From Massilia soli (GTDB lineage Bacteria; Pseudomonadota; Gammaproteobacteria; Burkholderiales; Burkholderiaceae_D), in NCBI RefSeq assembly GCF_016809835.1, contig NZ_JAFBIL020000005.1:310001-374000 (forward strand): DNA of 64,000 nt, in the 5' to 3' direction. The notes below the pieces were generated by a model. It did no database searches. It was given only the letters and a program-made list of their open reading frames with translations, and was not told where the DNA came from. Shown one piece after another: positions 31,294 to 40,280 of the stretch. The stretch's first letter is position 1; each line of letters opens with the position of its first letter. Made by a program: the position numbers and the translations under genes.

Positions 31294-33582
31294 ATGGCCA
31301 CTATCAACAGCCGCAAGCACGCGACCACGTTCAACCATCACATCAACGCCACCCTGGCCGCCATGCTGCTGCCGGTCGCGGCGCACGCCGGCACCGCGCC
31401 CGCCAGCCCGCAGCCAACCCGCGCGATGCCCGAAGTAACCGTCAAGGCCAGCGCCGAGAATGCGTTCAAGGCCGACAAGGCATCGTCGCCGAAGTACACC
31501 GAAGACCTGGTCGACACCGCGCAGACGATTACCGTGATCAAGAAGGAACTGATCCAGCAGCAAGGCGCGGTGACCCTGACCGAAGCGCTGCGCAACACGC
31601 CAGGCGTAGGCACCTTCTTCCTCGGCGAAAACGGCAACACCACGACCGGCGATGCGATCTACATGCGTGGCTTCGACTCGTCGACCAGCATCTACGTCGA
31701 CGGCGTGCGCGACATCGGTTCGGTGTCGCGCGACGTCTTCAACATCGAGCAGATCGATGTGCTGAAAGGCCCGGCCGGCACCGACAGCGGCCGCGCATCG
31801 CCGACCGGCTCGGTCAACCTGGTGTCGAAGCAGGCGTCGATGGACGACGGCTTCAGCGGGTCGCTTAGCGCCGGCAGCGGCAGCGTCAAGCGCGCCACTG
31901 CGGACCTGAACCGCGTGACCGACGCCGCCAATGGCAGCGCCTTCCGCCTCAATATGATGGCGCAGGACAGCGGCACTCCGGGCCGCGACGTGGTAAACAA
32001 CAAGCGCTGGGCGGTCGCACCGTCGTTCGCGTTCGGCCTGGGCGGCACTACCCGTGCCTACCTGAATTTCCTGCACGTCGACCAACGCAACACGCCCGAT
32101 GGCGGCGTGCCGACCATTGGCTTGCCGGGCTACAGCAGCCCTGACCCGAAGCGCCCGTTCCTGGCCACCGCGGCACCGGTCAATCCTGAAGGCTTTTACG
32201 GCTCGGCGACCGATAACGACGACGTCAAGGCCGACATGGTGACCTTCAAGGTCGAGCACGACGCCGCGCGCGGCGCCAGGGTGCAGAACACCTTCCGCTA
32301 CGGCAGAACCGCGCAGGACTACCTGCTGACGGCATTCATGGGCAACACCGCCAACCTGGTCACGCCCGACCAGGCCAATCCGTCCGGCTGGACCCTGGCG
32401 CGCACGCTGCGTACCGTCAAGGACCAGACCAACAAGATCCTGACCAACCAGACCGCGCTGACCCTGGACTTCGGCAGCGGCGACATCACCCATACCCTGG
32501 TGACCGGCCTCGAACTGACCAACGAAAAGCAGACGACCTTCGGCTACAGCGGCCTCGGCGCCCTGGCGCCCGCAGCGCTGTACGCGCCCAACCCGTACCT
32601 GCCGGTTGGCGCGCTGAACCCGCTGCGCAACGGCGTACGCAGCGATGCCACCGTTAGCACGCAGAGCCTGTACGCCTTCGACACGCTGCGCCTGGGAGAC
32701 AAGTGGATCTTCAACGCCGGCGTGCGCGCGGACCATGTCGACATCGACTACGACGCGACCTCGCTGTCGACCGCTAACTCGCACCCTGCGCTGCCGGCCG
32801 GCACGCTGGTGCCGACCTCGCTGAAAGTAAATGACACGCTGGTCAACGGCAAGCTGTCGGCGCTGTACAAGCCGACCCCGCACAGCAGCGTCTACGCGCT
32901 GATCGCAACATCGAAGCAGCCGCCGGGCACCAACCTGGTGTTGTCCACTTCGGCCAGCAGCGCATCGAACCCGCGCTTCGAGCCGCAGGATTCGACCACG
33001 ACCGAAGTCGGCGCCAAGTGGGACCTGCTGCAGCGCAAGCTGGCGCTGTCGGCGGCGCTGTACCGCACCACGGTCAGGAATGAAGTGGAACAAGACCCGG
33101 TCGACCTGAAGTACTACCAGACCGGCCGCAAGCAGGTACAGGGTATCGAGCTGGGCGTCACCGGCGAAGTGGCGCGCAACTGGCTGGCCAGCGCTGGCTA
33201 CACCCGCATGGATACCGAGGTCGACACCGGCAAGATCGTCACCGCGAGCGGCGAGAACACGCTGAGCTACACGCCCAGGCAAGCCTTCACCGCATGGACC
33301 TCGTACACCCTGCCGATGGGCCTGAAGCTGGGCGGTGGTGCGCGCTTTGTCGACAAGCTGCTGCGTGGCACCGATGGCGCGGTCGGCACCCCGGCGTTTG
33401 CCGATTCCTACTGGATCGTCGATGCGATGGCGTCGTATAACGTCAGCAAAAACGTGGAACTGCAGTTGAACGTGTACAACCTGGGTGACGAGACGTATAT
33501 CGCTGCGATCAACAAGAGCGGCTACCGTTACACGCCAGGCGCACCGCGTTCGGCCAGCCTGACCGCCAACATCCGCTTCTAG
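31294..33582 (+). CDS. TonB-dependent ferric-siderophore receptor
   Basis: A 762-residue outer-membrane receptor. A signal region is followed by a TonB-box-like MPEVTVKASAEN, a plug domain (TLTEALRNTPGVGTFFLGEN, AIYMRGFDSSTSIYVDGVRD, IEQIDVLKGPAGTDSGRASP), and a long beta-barrel ending in LTANIRF with a terminal Phe. The plug resembles catecholate receptors of the Fiu/CirA group. The start at 31294 is chosen for its AAGAAGAG site and because the 14 codons upstream do not extend the signal. A Fur box precedes it and a PiuC-type hydroxylase follows by 12 bp, as in the Fiu-PiuC pairing of other bacteria. Confidence 0.92.
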   Translation: MATINSRKHATTFNHHINATLAAMLLPVAAHAGTAPASPQPTRAMPEVTVKASAENAFKADKASSPKYTEDLVDTAQTITVIKKELIQQQGAVTLTEALRNTPGVGTFFLGENGNTTTGDAIYMRGFDSSTSIYVDGVRDIGSVSRDVFNIEQIDVLKGPAGTDSGRASPTGSVNLVSKQASMDDGFSGSLSAGSGSVKRATADLNRVTDAANGSAFRLNMMAQDSGTPGRDVVNNKRWAVAPSFAFGLGGTTRAYLNFLHVDQRNTPDGGVPTIGLPGYSSPDPKRPFLATAAPVNPEGFYGSATDNDDVKADMVTFKVEHDAARGARVQNTFRYGRTAQDYLLTAFMGNTANLVTPDQANPSGWTLARTLRTVKDQTNKILTNQTALTLDFGSGDITHTLVTGLELTNEKQTTFGYSGLGALAPAALYAPNPYLPVGALNPLRNGVRSDATVSTQSLYAFDTLRLGDKWIFNAGVRADHVDIDYDATSLSTANSHPALPAGTLVPTSLKVNDTLVNGKLSALYKPTPHSSVYALIATSKQPPGTNLVLSTSASSASNPRFEPQDSTTTEVGAKWDLLQRKLALSAALYRTTVRNEVEQDPVDLKYYQTGRKQVQGIELGVTGEVARNWLASAGYTRMDTEVDTGKIVTASGENTLSYTPRQAFTAWTSYTLPMGLKLGGGARFVDKLLRGTDGAVGTPAFADSYWIVDAMASYNVSKNVELQLNVYNLGDETYIAAINKSGYRYTPGAPRSASLTANIRF

Positions 33583-33594
33583 GAGAACCCTGCC

Positions 33595-34275
33595 ATGATG
33601 CTGCACATCCCAGCCGTACTTACGCCCAATCAGGTCGCATCGATGCGCGCGCAGCTCGACCAGTCCGGCTGGGTGGACGGCCGCGCCACCGTGGGGCCGC
33701 AGGGCGCGCAGGTCAAGCGCAACCGCCAGTTGCCGGAGGCTGCGCCGCTGTCGCGCGAACTCGGGCAAGTGGTGCTGGCGGCATTGGCGGCGAACCCGCT
33801 GTTCTTTGCCGCCGCGCTGCCGCTGCGCATCGTGCCGCCGCTGTTCAACCGCTACGGCGTGGGCGAAGCGTACGGCGCCCACGTCGACGGCGCGGTGCGC
33901 CAGGTGCCCGGCAGCCCGCTGCCGCTGCGCACCGACGTCTCGGCCACCCTGTTCCTGTCGGAGCAAGATGAATACGACGGCGGCGAACTGGTCGTCATGG
34001 ACATGTATGGCGCGCACGAGGTCAAGCTGGCTGCCGGCGACATGGTGGTGTACCCGTCGTCGAGCGTGCACAAGGTCGAACCCGTCACCCGTGGCGAACG
34101 CATCTGCGCATTTTTCTGGGTACAAAGCATGGTGCGCGACGACGCGCGCCGCAGCATGCTGCTCGAACTCGACCAGACCATCCAGCGCCTGCGCGCGCGC
34201 CTCGGCGACTGCGACGACACCGTCGCACTCACCTCGCACTATCACAATTTGCTGCGCCAGTGGGCGGAGACCTGA
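33595..34275 (+). CDS. PKHD-type Fe(II)/2-oxoglutarate dioxygenase, PiuC/YbiX-like
   Basis: A 226-residue hydroxylase with the double-stranded beta-helix iron site: AHVDGAV gives the HxD pair, [14 protein letters not shown] the distal histidine, and [12 protein letters not shown] the arginine that binds 2-oxoglutarate. The opening [20 protein letters not shown] matches the PiuC/YbiX family. It follows the TonB receptor gene by 12 bp with an AGGAGA site, so it is in the same Fur-controlled unit. Its natural substrate is unknown; association with siderophore receptors suggests siderophore or receptor modification. Confidence 0.92.
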   Translation: MMLHIPAVLTPNQVASMRAQLDQSGWVDGRATVGPQGAQVKRNRQLPEAAPLSRELGQVVLAALAANPLFFAAALPLRIVPPLFNRYGVGEAYGAHVDGAVRQVPGSPLPLRTDVSATLFLSEQDEYDGGELVVMDMYGAHEVKLAAGDMVVYPSSSVHKVEPVTRGERICAFFWVQSMVRDDARRSMLLELDQTIQRLRARLGDCDDTVALTSHYHNLLRQWAET

Positions 34276-34294
34276 CGCCGCCCAGTCCGTAGGT

Positions 34295-34675
34295 TCAGTG
34301 CGCCTGTGCGCCTGCGCCGACGCCGGCACCTTTGCCGCGCTGCCCCATGCCCGCCATGCGCCGGCATTCCTCAGCGCAGCGCCGGCAAGCTTCAGCACAC
34401 TCCTGGCAATGCGCCATCGCGTGCTTCCCGCATTCGTCCGCGCAGCTGTCGCAAATGTCAGCACACATCTGGCACACCGTGGCCGAAAACTCGCTGCCGC
34501 GTGCCATGTACGATGCGGCCATGCGGCAAAGCTGTGCGCAGTCCATGTCGATCGCGATGCAGCGCGCCATCATCTTGACGTCCTGTTCCTTCAAGCAAGA
34601 TGCCGCGCAGAAATCGCAAGCATCCGCGCACGCGTTGCAGGCGTCGATGCAGGATTGATACTGTTGCTGTGCCAT
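34295..34675 (-). CDS. four-helix-bundle copper-binding protein (DUF326)
   Basis: A 126-residue cytosolic Cys-rich protein. Repeated CxxxC spacing (CIDACNACADACDFCAASC, then CQMCADICDSCADECGKH, and CQECAEACRRCAEECRRM) gives about 20 cysteines lining a four-helix bundle, as in copper-storage Csp/DUF326 proteins that hold many Cu(I) ions. The C-terminus is a Gly/Ala tail. The start at 34675 follows a GAGGAG site; an earlier in-frame ATG is less likely. It is divergent from a BlaI-type repressor gene whose operator-like repeats lie in between. Confidence 0.9.
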   Translation of the reverse strand: MAQQQYQSCIDACNACADACDFCAASCLKEQDVKMMARCIAIDMDCAQLCRMAASYMARGSEFSATVCQMCADICDSCADECGKHAMAHCQECAEACRRCAEECRRMAGMGQRGKGAGVGAGAQAH

Positions 34676-34844
34676 TTTTTTCTCCTCATTTGATTGCAAT
34701 TATTAAGGGACCTCACTGGACAAACCTCGTATCGGGGGAGGCGCCGCCCAGGCAGCGCGCGATAAAATAACCGTGTCCTTATTGATATGACTCAGGGGCG
34801 GCCACGCGAGTTCGAATCGATTACAGCCGGCTGCAGCGGCCTCG

Positions 34845-34877
34845 CTAGACATTTTCGTCTAGATCATTTATTCTAGA
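34845..34877. promoter_or_regulatory. candidate BlaI-type operator
   Basis: A perfect inverted repeat ctagac-attttc-gtctag (34845-34862) overlaps the first of two tctaga palindromes (34858-34863 and 34872-34877). The last lies 26 bp before the BlaI-type gene start. Symmetry and position suggest autoregulation, possibly also of the divergent copper-protein gene. Confidence 0.5.
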
Positions 34878-34903
34878 TTCATCCACCGACTCGCATTTCC
34901 GCC

Positions 34904-35284
34904 ATGACCAGCCCCGCCAACGTACCGAAGCCAACCGCCTCCGAGCTCGAGATGCTGCGGCTGCTGTGGCAGCTTGGCCCGGCAACGGCGCGCCAGGTGC
35001 ACGATGCCGCGGTGGATGGCCGCCCGGACATGGCGTACGCCAACGTGCTGCGCCTGCTGCAGATGATGCACACCAAAGGCTTGCTGCTGCGCGACGAAAG
35101 CCAGCGTGCCCATGTGTACTCTCCGGCCCAGCCACAGGACACCTGGCAAACCAGCCTGATCAAGGACCTGATCAACAAGGCCTTCGCCGGCTCCGGCAAG
35201 GACCTGATCCTGGCCGCCCTGCGCGGCCACGTCAGCGACCGCGAGCGCGCCGAAATCCAGTCGATACTCGACCGCGAAAAGTGA
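34904..35284 (+). CDS. BlaI/MecI/CopY-family repressor
   Basis: A 126-residue winged-helix regulator. The family opening is ASELEMLRLLWQLGPATARQV, followed by YANVLRLLQMMHTKGLLLRD and the Tyr-rich turn HVYSPAQ. The C-terminal half mediates dimerisation. Family members are inactivated either by a BlaR1/MecR1 protease or by copper binding. No M56 protease gene is nearby and no CxC copper motif is seen in the protein, so the signal is unknown. It faces the copper-protein gene and shares a palindromic intergenic region with it. Confidence 0.87.
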   Translation: MTSPANVPKPTASELEMLRLLWQLGPATARQVHDAAVDGRPDMAYANVLRLLQMMHTKGLLLRDESQRAHVYSPAQPQDTWQTSLIKDLINKAFAGSGKDLILAALRGHVSDRERAEIQSILDREK

Positions 35285-35478
35285 CCGCCCCGACAGCTCC
35301 CGACGCCGCCCTGCCCGATCCGCCGCCGCGCCCGCCGCAACAGCCGGCGCTGGAAGACTGCTGCCTGGGCGGCTGCTCGCCCTGCATCTTCGAGCTGTAC
35401 GAGGATGCGCTGGAGCGCTATCGCATCAAGCTCGCGCAATGGCAGGCGCGCCATCCTGAACGTTCCCCGCACGACTGA
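35281..35478 (+). CDS. small oxidoreductase-like domain protein
   Basis: A 65-residue protein. After a Pro-rich start comes LEDCCLGGCSPCIFELYEDALERY, reported here only by its key residues Cys-Cys-x3-Cys-x2-Cys followed by LY. That is the Oxidored-like N-terminal domain also found in eukaryotic OXLD1, of unknown activity. The start is GTG overlapping the repressor's stop codon (GTGA), so translation is coupled. It is often annotated only as a small Cys-rich protein. Confidence 0.75.
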   Translation: MTAPTAPDAALPDPPPRPPQQPALEDCCLGGCSPCIFELYEDALERYRIKLAQWQARHPERSPHD

Positions 35479-35557
35479 TTGCCGGTGTTGGCACGTTTAT
35501 TTGCGATATGTAAGATGACGCAATACTGTGCAGGCCGATGCTTCTGGGAGAAATCGC

Positions 35558-36025
35558 ATGTTTGACATGGAATATCCGTGGTGGGAATTCGTCGCGCGCG
35601 GCGCCATCGTGTACCTGGTGCTGCTGGTGATGGTACGGGTATCGGGGCGGCGCACGGTCGGCCAGTTCACGCCATTCGACCTGCTGGTCGTCATGCTGCT
35701 GAGCGAATCGGTCTCCAACGCGCTCACTGGCGGCGACCAGTCGATCGGTGGCGGCCTGATCGTGGCGGCCGTGCTGGTGGCGCTGAACATGCTGATGGCC
35801 TTCCTGTCCTCGCATAGCGAGAAAATGTCGAAGGTGCTCGACGGTTCCTCGGTCCTGCTGGGCCGTGACGGCGTGCTGTACGAGAAGGTCATCAAGAAAT
35901 GCCGCCTGTCCGACGAGGAGGTGCAGGAGTCGATGCGCGAGTGCGATTGCCGGCTCGGCGAAATGGAGTTCATGTTCCTTGAAGCGGACGGCCGCATCAC
36001 AGTGCAGAAGAAACGCCCGTCCTGA
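35558..36025 (+). CDS. DUF421 (YetF-like) membrane protein
   Basis: A 155-residue protein with a short N-terminus, two or three membrane helices (VARGAIVYLVLLVMVRV and IGGGLIVAAVLVALNMLMAF) and a cytosolic domain. The signature RVSGRRTVGQFTPFDLLVVM and LLSESVSNAL, followed by DGSSVLLGRDGVL, are typical of DUF421. The family's role is unknown; Bacillus relatives are involved in spore or stress physiology. The start at 35558 follows a GGGAG site; an ATG ten codons earlier lacks one. Confidence 0.88.
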   Translation: MFDMEYPWWEFVARGAIVYLVLLVMVRVSGRRTVGQFTPFDLLVVMLLSESVSNALTGGDQSIGGGLIVAAVLVALNMLMAFLSSHSEKMSKVLDGSSVLLGRDGVLYEKVIKKCRLSDEEVQESMRECDCRLGEMEFMFLEADGRITVQKKRPS

Positions 36026-36184
36026 GCCGCGCGCCTCAGCGCTCAGGATTGCTACGGAAAATTGGAAGTCGGACAGCGATTCATTTCCGCGCCAGCGCAT
36101 TTTCAACGATGCTTAAATCAAGGCGCGGTAACGACATCGGGTGTCGCATGATCCGCTCTTTGACAATTAACCGGAGCAAAAAAA

Positions 36185-36781
36185 ATGAAACGGTTTATTT
36201 CCCTCTTTGCCCTTGCGCTCGCGATGGCCGCCGCGCCGGCGGCCTTCGCCGACAACCTCTACTATCGCGCCACCATGAGCGGTCCTGCGGAAGCGCCGCC
36301 GAATGCGTCGCCTGGCTATGGCGTCGCCTTCTTCATCGTCGACGACGTGGCCCAGACCATGCGCATGAGCGTCCCATTCTTCGATCTGATCGGAACCACC
36401 ACCGCCGCGCACATTCACTGCTGCACGGCCGACCCGCTCACCGGTACTGCCGCGGTGGCCACCGCGGTGCCAACGCTGCCCGGCTTTCCTGACGGCGTCA
36501 TCACGGGCCAATACGAGCGCACCTTCAGCCTGGCCGACGAGGCGTTCTACAACCCTGGCTTCATCACGGCCAATGGCGGCACCGTCGATACGGCGCGTGC
36601 CGCATTTCTAAGCGGGCTGGCCAGTAACGAGGGCTATTTCAACATCCATACCACCGAGTATCCGGCTGGCGAAATCCGCGGCTTCCTGGTGGCGGCGCCC
36701 ATTCCCGAGCCAGCGACCTGGGGCATGCTGGCGCTGGGCCTGGGGGTGCTCGGGCTGTGGGGACGGCCCAGGCGCAGCTGA
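36185..36781 (+). CDS. CHRD-domain protein with PEP-CTERM sorting signal
   Basis: A 198-residue secreted protein: signal peptide (MKRFISLFALALAMAAAPAAFA), a CHRD domain (YYRATMSGPAEAPPNASPG, AAHIHCCTADPLTG, TTEYPAGEIRGFL), and a C-terminal PEP-CTERM tail (PEPATWGMLALGLGVLGLW followed by RPRRS). The tail is recognised by exosortase and ties the protein to the cell surface or exopolysaccharide. No exosortase gene is in the window. CHRD domains are beta-rich and of uncertain function. Confidence 0.9.
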   Translation: MKRFISLFALALAMAAAPAAFADNLYYRATMSGPAEAPPNASPGYGVAFFIVDDVAQTMRMSVPFFDLIGTTTAAHIHCCTADPLTGTAAVATAVPTLPGFPDGVITGQYERTFSLADEAFYNPGFITANGGTVDTARAAFLSGLASNEGYFNIHTTEYPAGEIRGFLVAAPIPEPATWGMLALGLGVLGLWGRPRRS

Positions 36782-36790
36782 CACCCGCGC

Positions 36791-37690
36791 CTAGGTGGCG
36801 CCGCGTTGCCTGAGCAGCGCATCCCAGGCAGGGACGGCAGCTTGCCAGAACTGGCTGACGCTTGCGGCTGGCACCGGCGCCAGGCCGAGGTAGATGGCGG
36901 CTTGCTGCAACACCGCCAGCGCCGCCGGCTCGTCGCCAGCCGCCACCGCCACCGCGCCGGTTTGCTTGGACAGCTTCTCGCCCTGGGCGTTGCGCACGAC
37001 AGGCACGTGCAGGTAGCGCGGGCTCGGCACACCGAGCAGCCGCTGCAGGTAGATCTGGCGCGCGGTCGAGTCGATCAGGTCGGTGCCGCGCACGATATCG
37101 GTGACGCCCTGTTCGGCGTCGTCAACCACGACGGCAAGCTGGTAGGCCCAGTAGCCGTCGCCGCGCTTGAGGACAAAGTCACCCGACTCGCTGGCCAGGT
37201 GCTGGGTGATGGTGCCGGCAAACCGGTCGGTAAACGAGATGGTGTCGTCCTGCTCGCCGGCGTCGGGCACGCGCACGCGCAGGCTGCGCCCGGTGCGCCC
37301 TTCGGCCAGGCCATCGCGGCAGGTGCCGGGATAGATGGCCGAGCCATCGGGCGCGATGCCCAGGCGCGAATCGGCGATTTCGCGGCGGTTGCAGCCGCAG
37401 GGGAAAGTGTGCGCGGCGATGCTGTCGGCCGCGGCCTGATACAGCTGCTTGCGCGCGCTTTGCCAGACCACGTCGCCATCGGAACGCATGCCCAGCGACG
37501 CGAGCACCTGCAAGATGTCTTCGGCGGCCCCAGGTACGCTGCGGCCTTCGTCGACATCCTCGATGCGCACCAGCCAGCGGCCATGGTGGGCGCGCGCGTC
37601 GAGGTAGCTGGCCACGGCCGCCACCACCGACCCCGCGTGCAGCGGGCCGGTCGGCGATGGGGCGAAGCGGCCTGTATAGTTGCTGGGCAT
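36791..37690 (-). CDS. gluQ: glutamyl-Q tRNA(Asp) synthetase
   Basis: A 299-residue truncated glutamyl-tRNA synthetase that attaches glutamate to queuosine in the anticodon of tRNA-Asp. The class I motif is [18 protein letters not shown]-site and substrate residues follow in [11 protein letters not shown], and zinc ligands occur in CGCNRREI and the downstream YPGTCRDG. The KMSKS-like motif is EKLSKQTGA. The anticodon-binding domain of full GltX is absent, which is the hallmark of GluQ-RS. Confidence 0.95.
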   Translation of the reverse strand: MPSNYTGRFAPSPTGPLHAGSVVAAVASYLDARAHHGRWLVRIEDVDEGRSVPGAAEDILQVLASLGMRSDGDVVWQSARKQLYQAAADSIAAHTFPCGCNRREIADSRLGIAPDGSAIYPGTCRDGLAEGRTGRSLRVRVPDAGEQDDTISFTDRFAGTITQHLASESGDFVLKRGDGYWAYQLAVVVDDAEQGVTDIVRGTDLIDSTARQIYLQRLLGVPSPRYLHVPVVRNAQGEKLSKQTGAVAVAAGDEPAALAVLQQAAIYLGLAPVPAASVSQFWQAAVPAWDALLRQRGAT

Positions 37691-37729
37691 CGTTGCTGCG
37701 TTGGCTGTCGCTGGGCTGACCGGTCCGGC

Positions 37730-38233
37730 TTATTTCGCCGACATGGCTGCCGGCTGCGCCTCGAAGTCCTTGATGGTCTTGGTGACCTTGTCGGCGACGT
37801 CGTTGGGCACGGCAATCGATAGCTGGTAGTGCTGGATTTCAAAACCCTTGTCGGTCTTGCGGATCACGCCGCTGGCCTGGCACACGCCCATCTGGGTATC
37901 GAGCAGTTCGTCGAACCAGATGAACTTCTGGTCTTCGGACATGTAGACGTTGCGCTTGGTCGCCTTGAACGCCCATGCCGACTTGCGCTCAAAAAAGCGC
38001 TTGGCCCAGGTCTTGAATGCGTCGCGGTTCCACAGTTCGGTCTTGTCGGTGCCGATGTAGACGCCGTCCTTCGCCATCTTGTCGAAGTAAGCCAGGCGCG
38101 CGTTGGCCGCATCGTCATGCCACTCGTCGATGAACGCGTTGACCCTGGCGCGGGTCTCGGCCTGATCCGAAGGCGCCGCGGAGGCGGACAAGGCAAACAA
38201 GGCCATGCAGGCCGCCAGAATAAAGTTCTTCAT
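37730..38233 (-). CDS. exported SnoaL/NTF2-like protein
   Basis: A 167-residue protein with a signal peptide (MKNFILAACMALFALSASAAP) and an NTF2-like cone fold of the SnoaL_3 type: ARVNAFIDEWHDDAANARLA, KDGVYIGTDKTELWNRDAFK, WIFDELL-like strand FIWFDELLDTQMG, and IQHYQLSIAVPND. The family binds small molecules or serves as a scaffold; no catalytic residue set is evident. It lies 39 bp upstream of gluQ on the same strand and may be co-transcribed. Confidence 0.8.
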   Translation of the reverse strand: MKNFILAACMALFALSASAAPSDQAETRARVNAFIDEWHDDAANARLAYFDKMAKDGVYIGTDKTELWNRDAFKTWAKRFFERKSAWAFKATKRNVYMSEDQKFIWFDELLDTQMGVCQASGVIRKTDKGFEIQHYQLSIAVPNDVADKVTKTIKDFEAQPAAMSAK

Positions 38234-38318
38234 TTTCTTCCTGTCGTGGTGGGGCGCGCCGCGCCGGGCACACTGCGCAGGCGATTGTACACAATGCTGC
38301 CAGGTTTGGAGGCCAATG

Positions 38319-38345
38319 CAAAAAGGGCTGCCGAAGCAGCCCTTT
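38319..38345 (-). terminator. intrinsic terminator after the subtilase gene
   Basis: Hairpin aaagggctgc-cgaa-gcagcccttt with 10-bp arms. Read on the minus strand it has a UUCG loop followed by a run of T. It lies 20 bp beyond the subtilase stop codon. Confidence 0.85.
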
Positions 38346-38365
38346 GTCCGGCAATTGCCGCAAGC

Positions 38366-39982
38366 TTAGTTGTTGCAACCCATCGTGGCGATGCGGTCGT
38401 AGGCAGCCTTCGCCTGTACCAGGCCATGGCCGTACTTGACGTCACGGCCCGGGGTTCCCAGGTCTTGCGCCGACTTGGCCAGCGTGCTGCGGATCTGCGA
38501 CGCGGTGCAGCTTGGGAAGTAGCTCCACACCAGGCCAGCGACCGCGGCGACGTGTGGCGTTGCCATCGAGGTGCCGTTGAAGTAAGCGTAGTTACCGGCC
38601 TTGACCGTGACGGTCGCAGCCTGGCCCAGCTGGGCCAGCATCGACGTGCCTTCCGCCAGCGATGCCGCCACCGACGGAATCGACGTGACGGTGGTGCCCA
38701 GGGTTGGGCTCAGGGCGCCTGCGACATTGTTAAACAGCACTGCGCCGACGCCGCCGGATGCCTGGCAGTTGGCAACTTTAGCGCCGAAGGCGATCGCGCC
38801 GCGCTTGATCAGGCAAACCTTGCCCGCCATCGCAGGATTGATGGTGTCGCCAATGCCGAAGTCAGCCAATGGCGCGGTGGCCGTGCCGTACGGCGAACCA
38901 GTGACGGAACCGACCGCGTAGGCGCTGGTACCGACATTCAGCGCGACGATCAGCGCGCTGCCCATCGGTACGGTCGACAGTACCTGTACGCCAGGCGCCG
39001 ACAGTTCGACCTTCGGGTTGAAGTTCGAGAAGCTTGCCCAGTTCTTGTCGCTGTCGAGCGCGCCAACCGAGACCACGCTCTGGTAGCCCGCTGGCCAGCG
39101 TGGCGCTTCGGTGCCGGCGTTGCTCGACGCGGCCACCGACAGGATGCCCTTGGCTGCGAGCGCGTCGAATGCCGCCTGTTCGGTGGCGCTAGGCTCAGGA
39201 CCGCTCAGCGACATGCTGATGATGTTGGCGCCGGCGGCGCCGCACTTGTTTGCTGCATCGGCCAGCTCGGACGAATACGCCCAGCCTTCGGCGCCGAATA
39301 CCTTGACGATATGCAGGCGCAGCTGGCGGTTAGGGATCACGCCCACGACGCCAACGCCGTTGTTGTTGACTGCGGCGATAGTGCCCGCCACGTGGGTACC
39401 GTGGCTGTTCTCGTCGGTGTACCACCAGCCGGTGCCTGAATCGAATTCGCCGGTGACGGTGCCGTTGTTGTTCAGATCTTCGTGGCTGCGGTCATAGCCC
39501 GAATCGATAATGCAGATCTTGCGGTTGCCGGTCTTGGCGCCGCCGTTTGGCAGCTGGTCGGCCTGTACCATGCCGATGCCGTAAGGGACATCCTGGCCGA
39601 GGTAGTAGCTCTTGCCCGACGCCGGGTTGGCTGCGGCGCTGCGCTCGGTGGCGCTGGTGTACTCAGGGCTCATTTCCATCGACGGCAGGTAGCGCGGCGG
39701 ATCGATCTCGACGTACGACACATTCTTGTCGGCGCGCAGGGCCTCAACGGCAGCGTCAGGCAATTCGACCGACATGGCATTCATGCCATTGATTTTGCGT
39801 TTCACGTTGCCACGTGCGCGGATGACGGCTGCGCTGGCATCGGTGTCGGCGCCGGCCTTGAAGCCGACGATGTAGCGGGCCGGCGGCGCTGCGCTGGCGG
39901 CGCTGGAGGCCAGGCCAAGCACGGCGGCGGAGCACAGCATGGCAATGGTGCGAATTGGGAGTGCGGTAATCTTGTGGTTCAT
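38366..39982 (-). CDS. secreted subtilisin-family (S8) serine protease
   Basis: A 538-residue exported protease. A signal peptide is followed by an I9-type propeptide inhibitor (RYIVGFKAGADTDASAAV ... VSYVEIDPPRYL). The catalytic triad is Asp in KICIIDSGYDRSHEDL, His in ENSHGTHVAGTIAA, and Ser in FNGTSMATPHVAAVAGL. Between His and Ser a protease-associated (PA) domain is inserted (AGKVCLIKRGAIAFGAKVANC to about VTVKAGNY). The C-terminal PEP-CTERM signal of some relatives is missing. The start at 39982 (MNHKITALP) is preferred over an ATG seven codons earlier because it begins the signal peptide. Confidence 0.92.
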   Translation of the reverse strand: MNHKITALPIRTIAMLCSAAVLGLASSAASAAPPARYIVGFKAGADTDASAAVIRARGNVKRKINGMNAMSVELPDAAVEALRADKNVSYVEIDPPRYLPSMEMSPEYTSATERSAAANPASGKSYYLGQDVPYGIGMVQADQLPNGGAKTGNRKICIIDSGYDRSHEDLNNNGTVTGEFDSGTGWWYTDENSHGTHVAGTIAAVNNNGVGVVGVIPNRQLRLHIVKVFGAEGWAYSSELADAANKCGAAGANIISMSLSGPEPSATEQAAFDALAAKGILSVAASSNAGTEAPRWPAGYQSVVSVGALDSDKNWASFSNFNPKVELSAPGVQVLSTVPMGSALIVALNVGTSAYAVGSVTGSPYGTATAPLADFGIGDTINPAMAGKVCLIKRGAIAFGAKVANCQASGGVGAVLFNNVAGALSPTLGTTVTSIPSVAASLAEGTSMLAQLGQAATVTVKAGNYAYFNGTSMATPHVAAVAGLVWSYFPSCTASQIRSTLAKSAQDLGTPGRDVKYGHGLVQAKAAYDRIATMGCNN

Positions 39983-40223
39983 TTGTCTCGTTTCCAATCT
40001 CATTATAGGTATGTGTTTTAACTTGATTCGCGCCGTCCCGGAGGGTATCTCGTGGATGAACCGAACTCAGCGACAAACGATCCTAATTCGTACCGCATGG
40101 CATCGTCAACAACATTTGGCGACATTTCAGATGATTTTTTTGAAAGTTGATACAGGTCGCCGACATGCTTGACACTGCCTTAAAAACTCGCATCCTGGTG
40201 ACCCATCGATGGAAAATTTGTAG

Positions 40224-40254
40224 TTGCCACATGCACCCTTCGCGCGACTATAAT
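40224..40254 (+). promoter_or_regulatory. possible sigma-70 promoter of the binding-protein gene
   Basis: ttgcca and tataat separated by 19 bp, 27 bp before the start codon at 40281. The spacing is longer than optimal, so this is tentative. Confidence 0.35.
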
Positions 40255-40280
40255 TGCCGGTCTCCTCTATTGCTGAGCAA

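Noticed and set aside
31198-34464. An 1088-codon open frame opposite the TonB receptor and hydroxylase genes
   Set aside because: It is antisense to two well supported genes and has the composition of a GC-rich shadow.
36160-36165. ttgaca as a -35 box for the CHRD gene
   Set aside because: It is only 19 bp before the start codon, leaving no room for a -10 box and leader.
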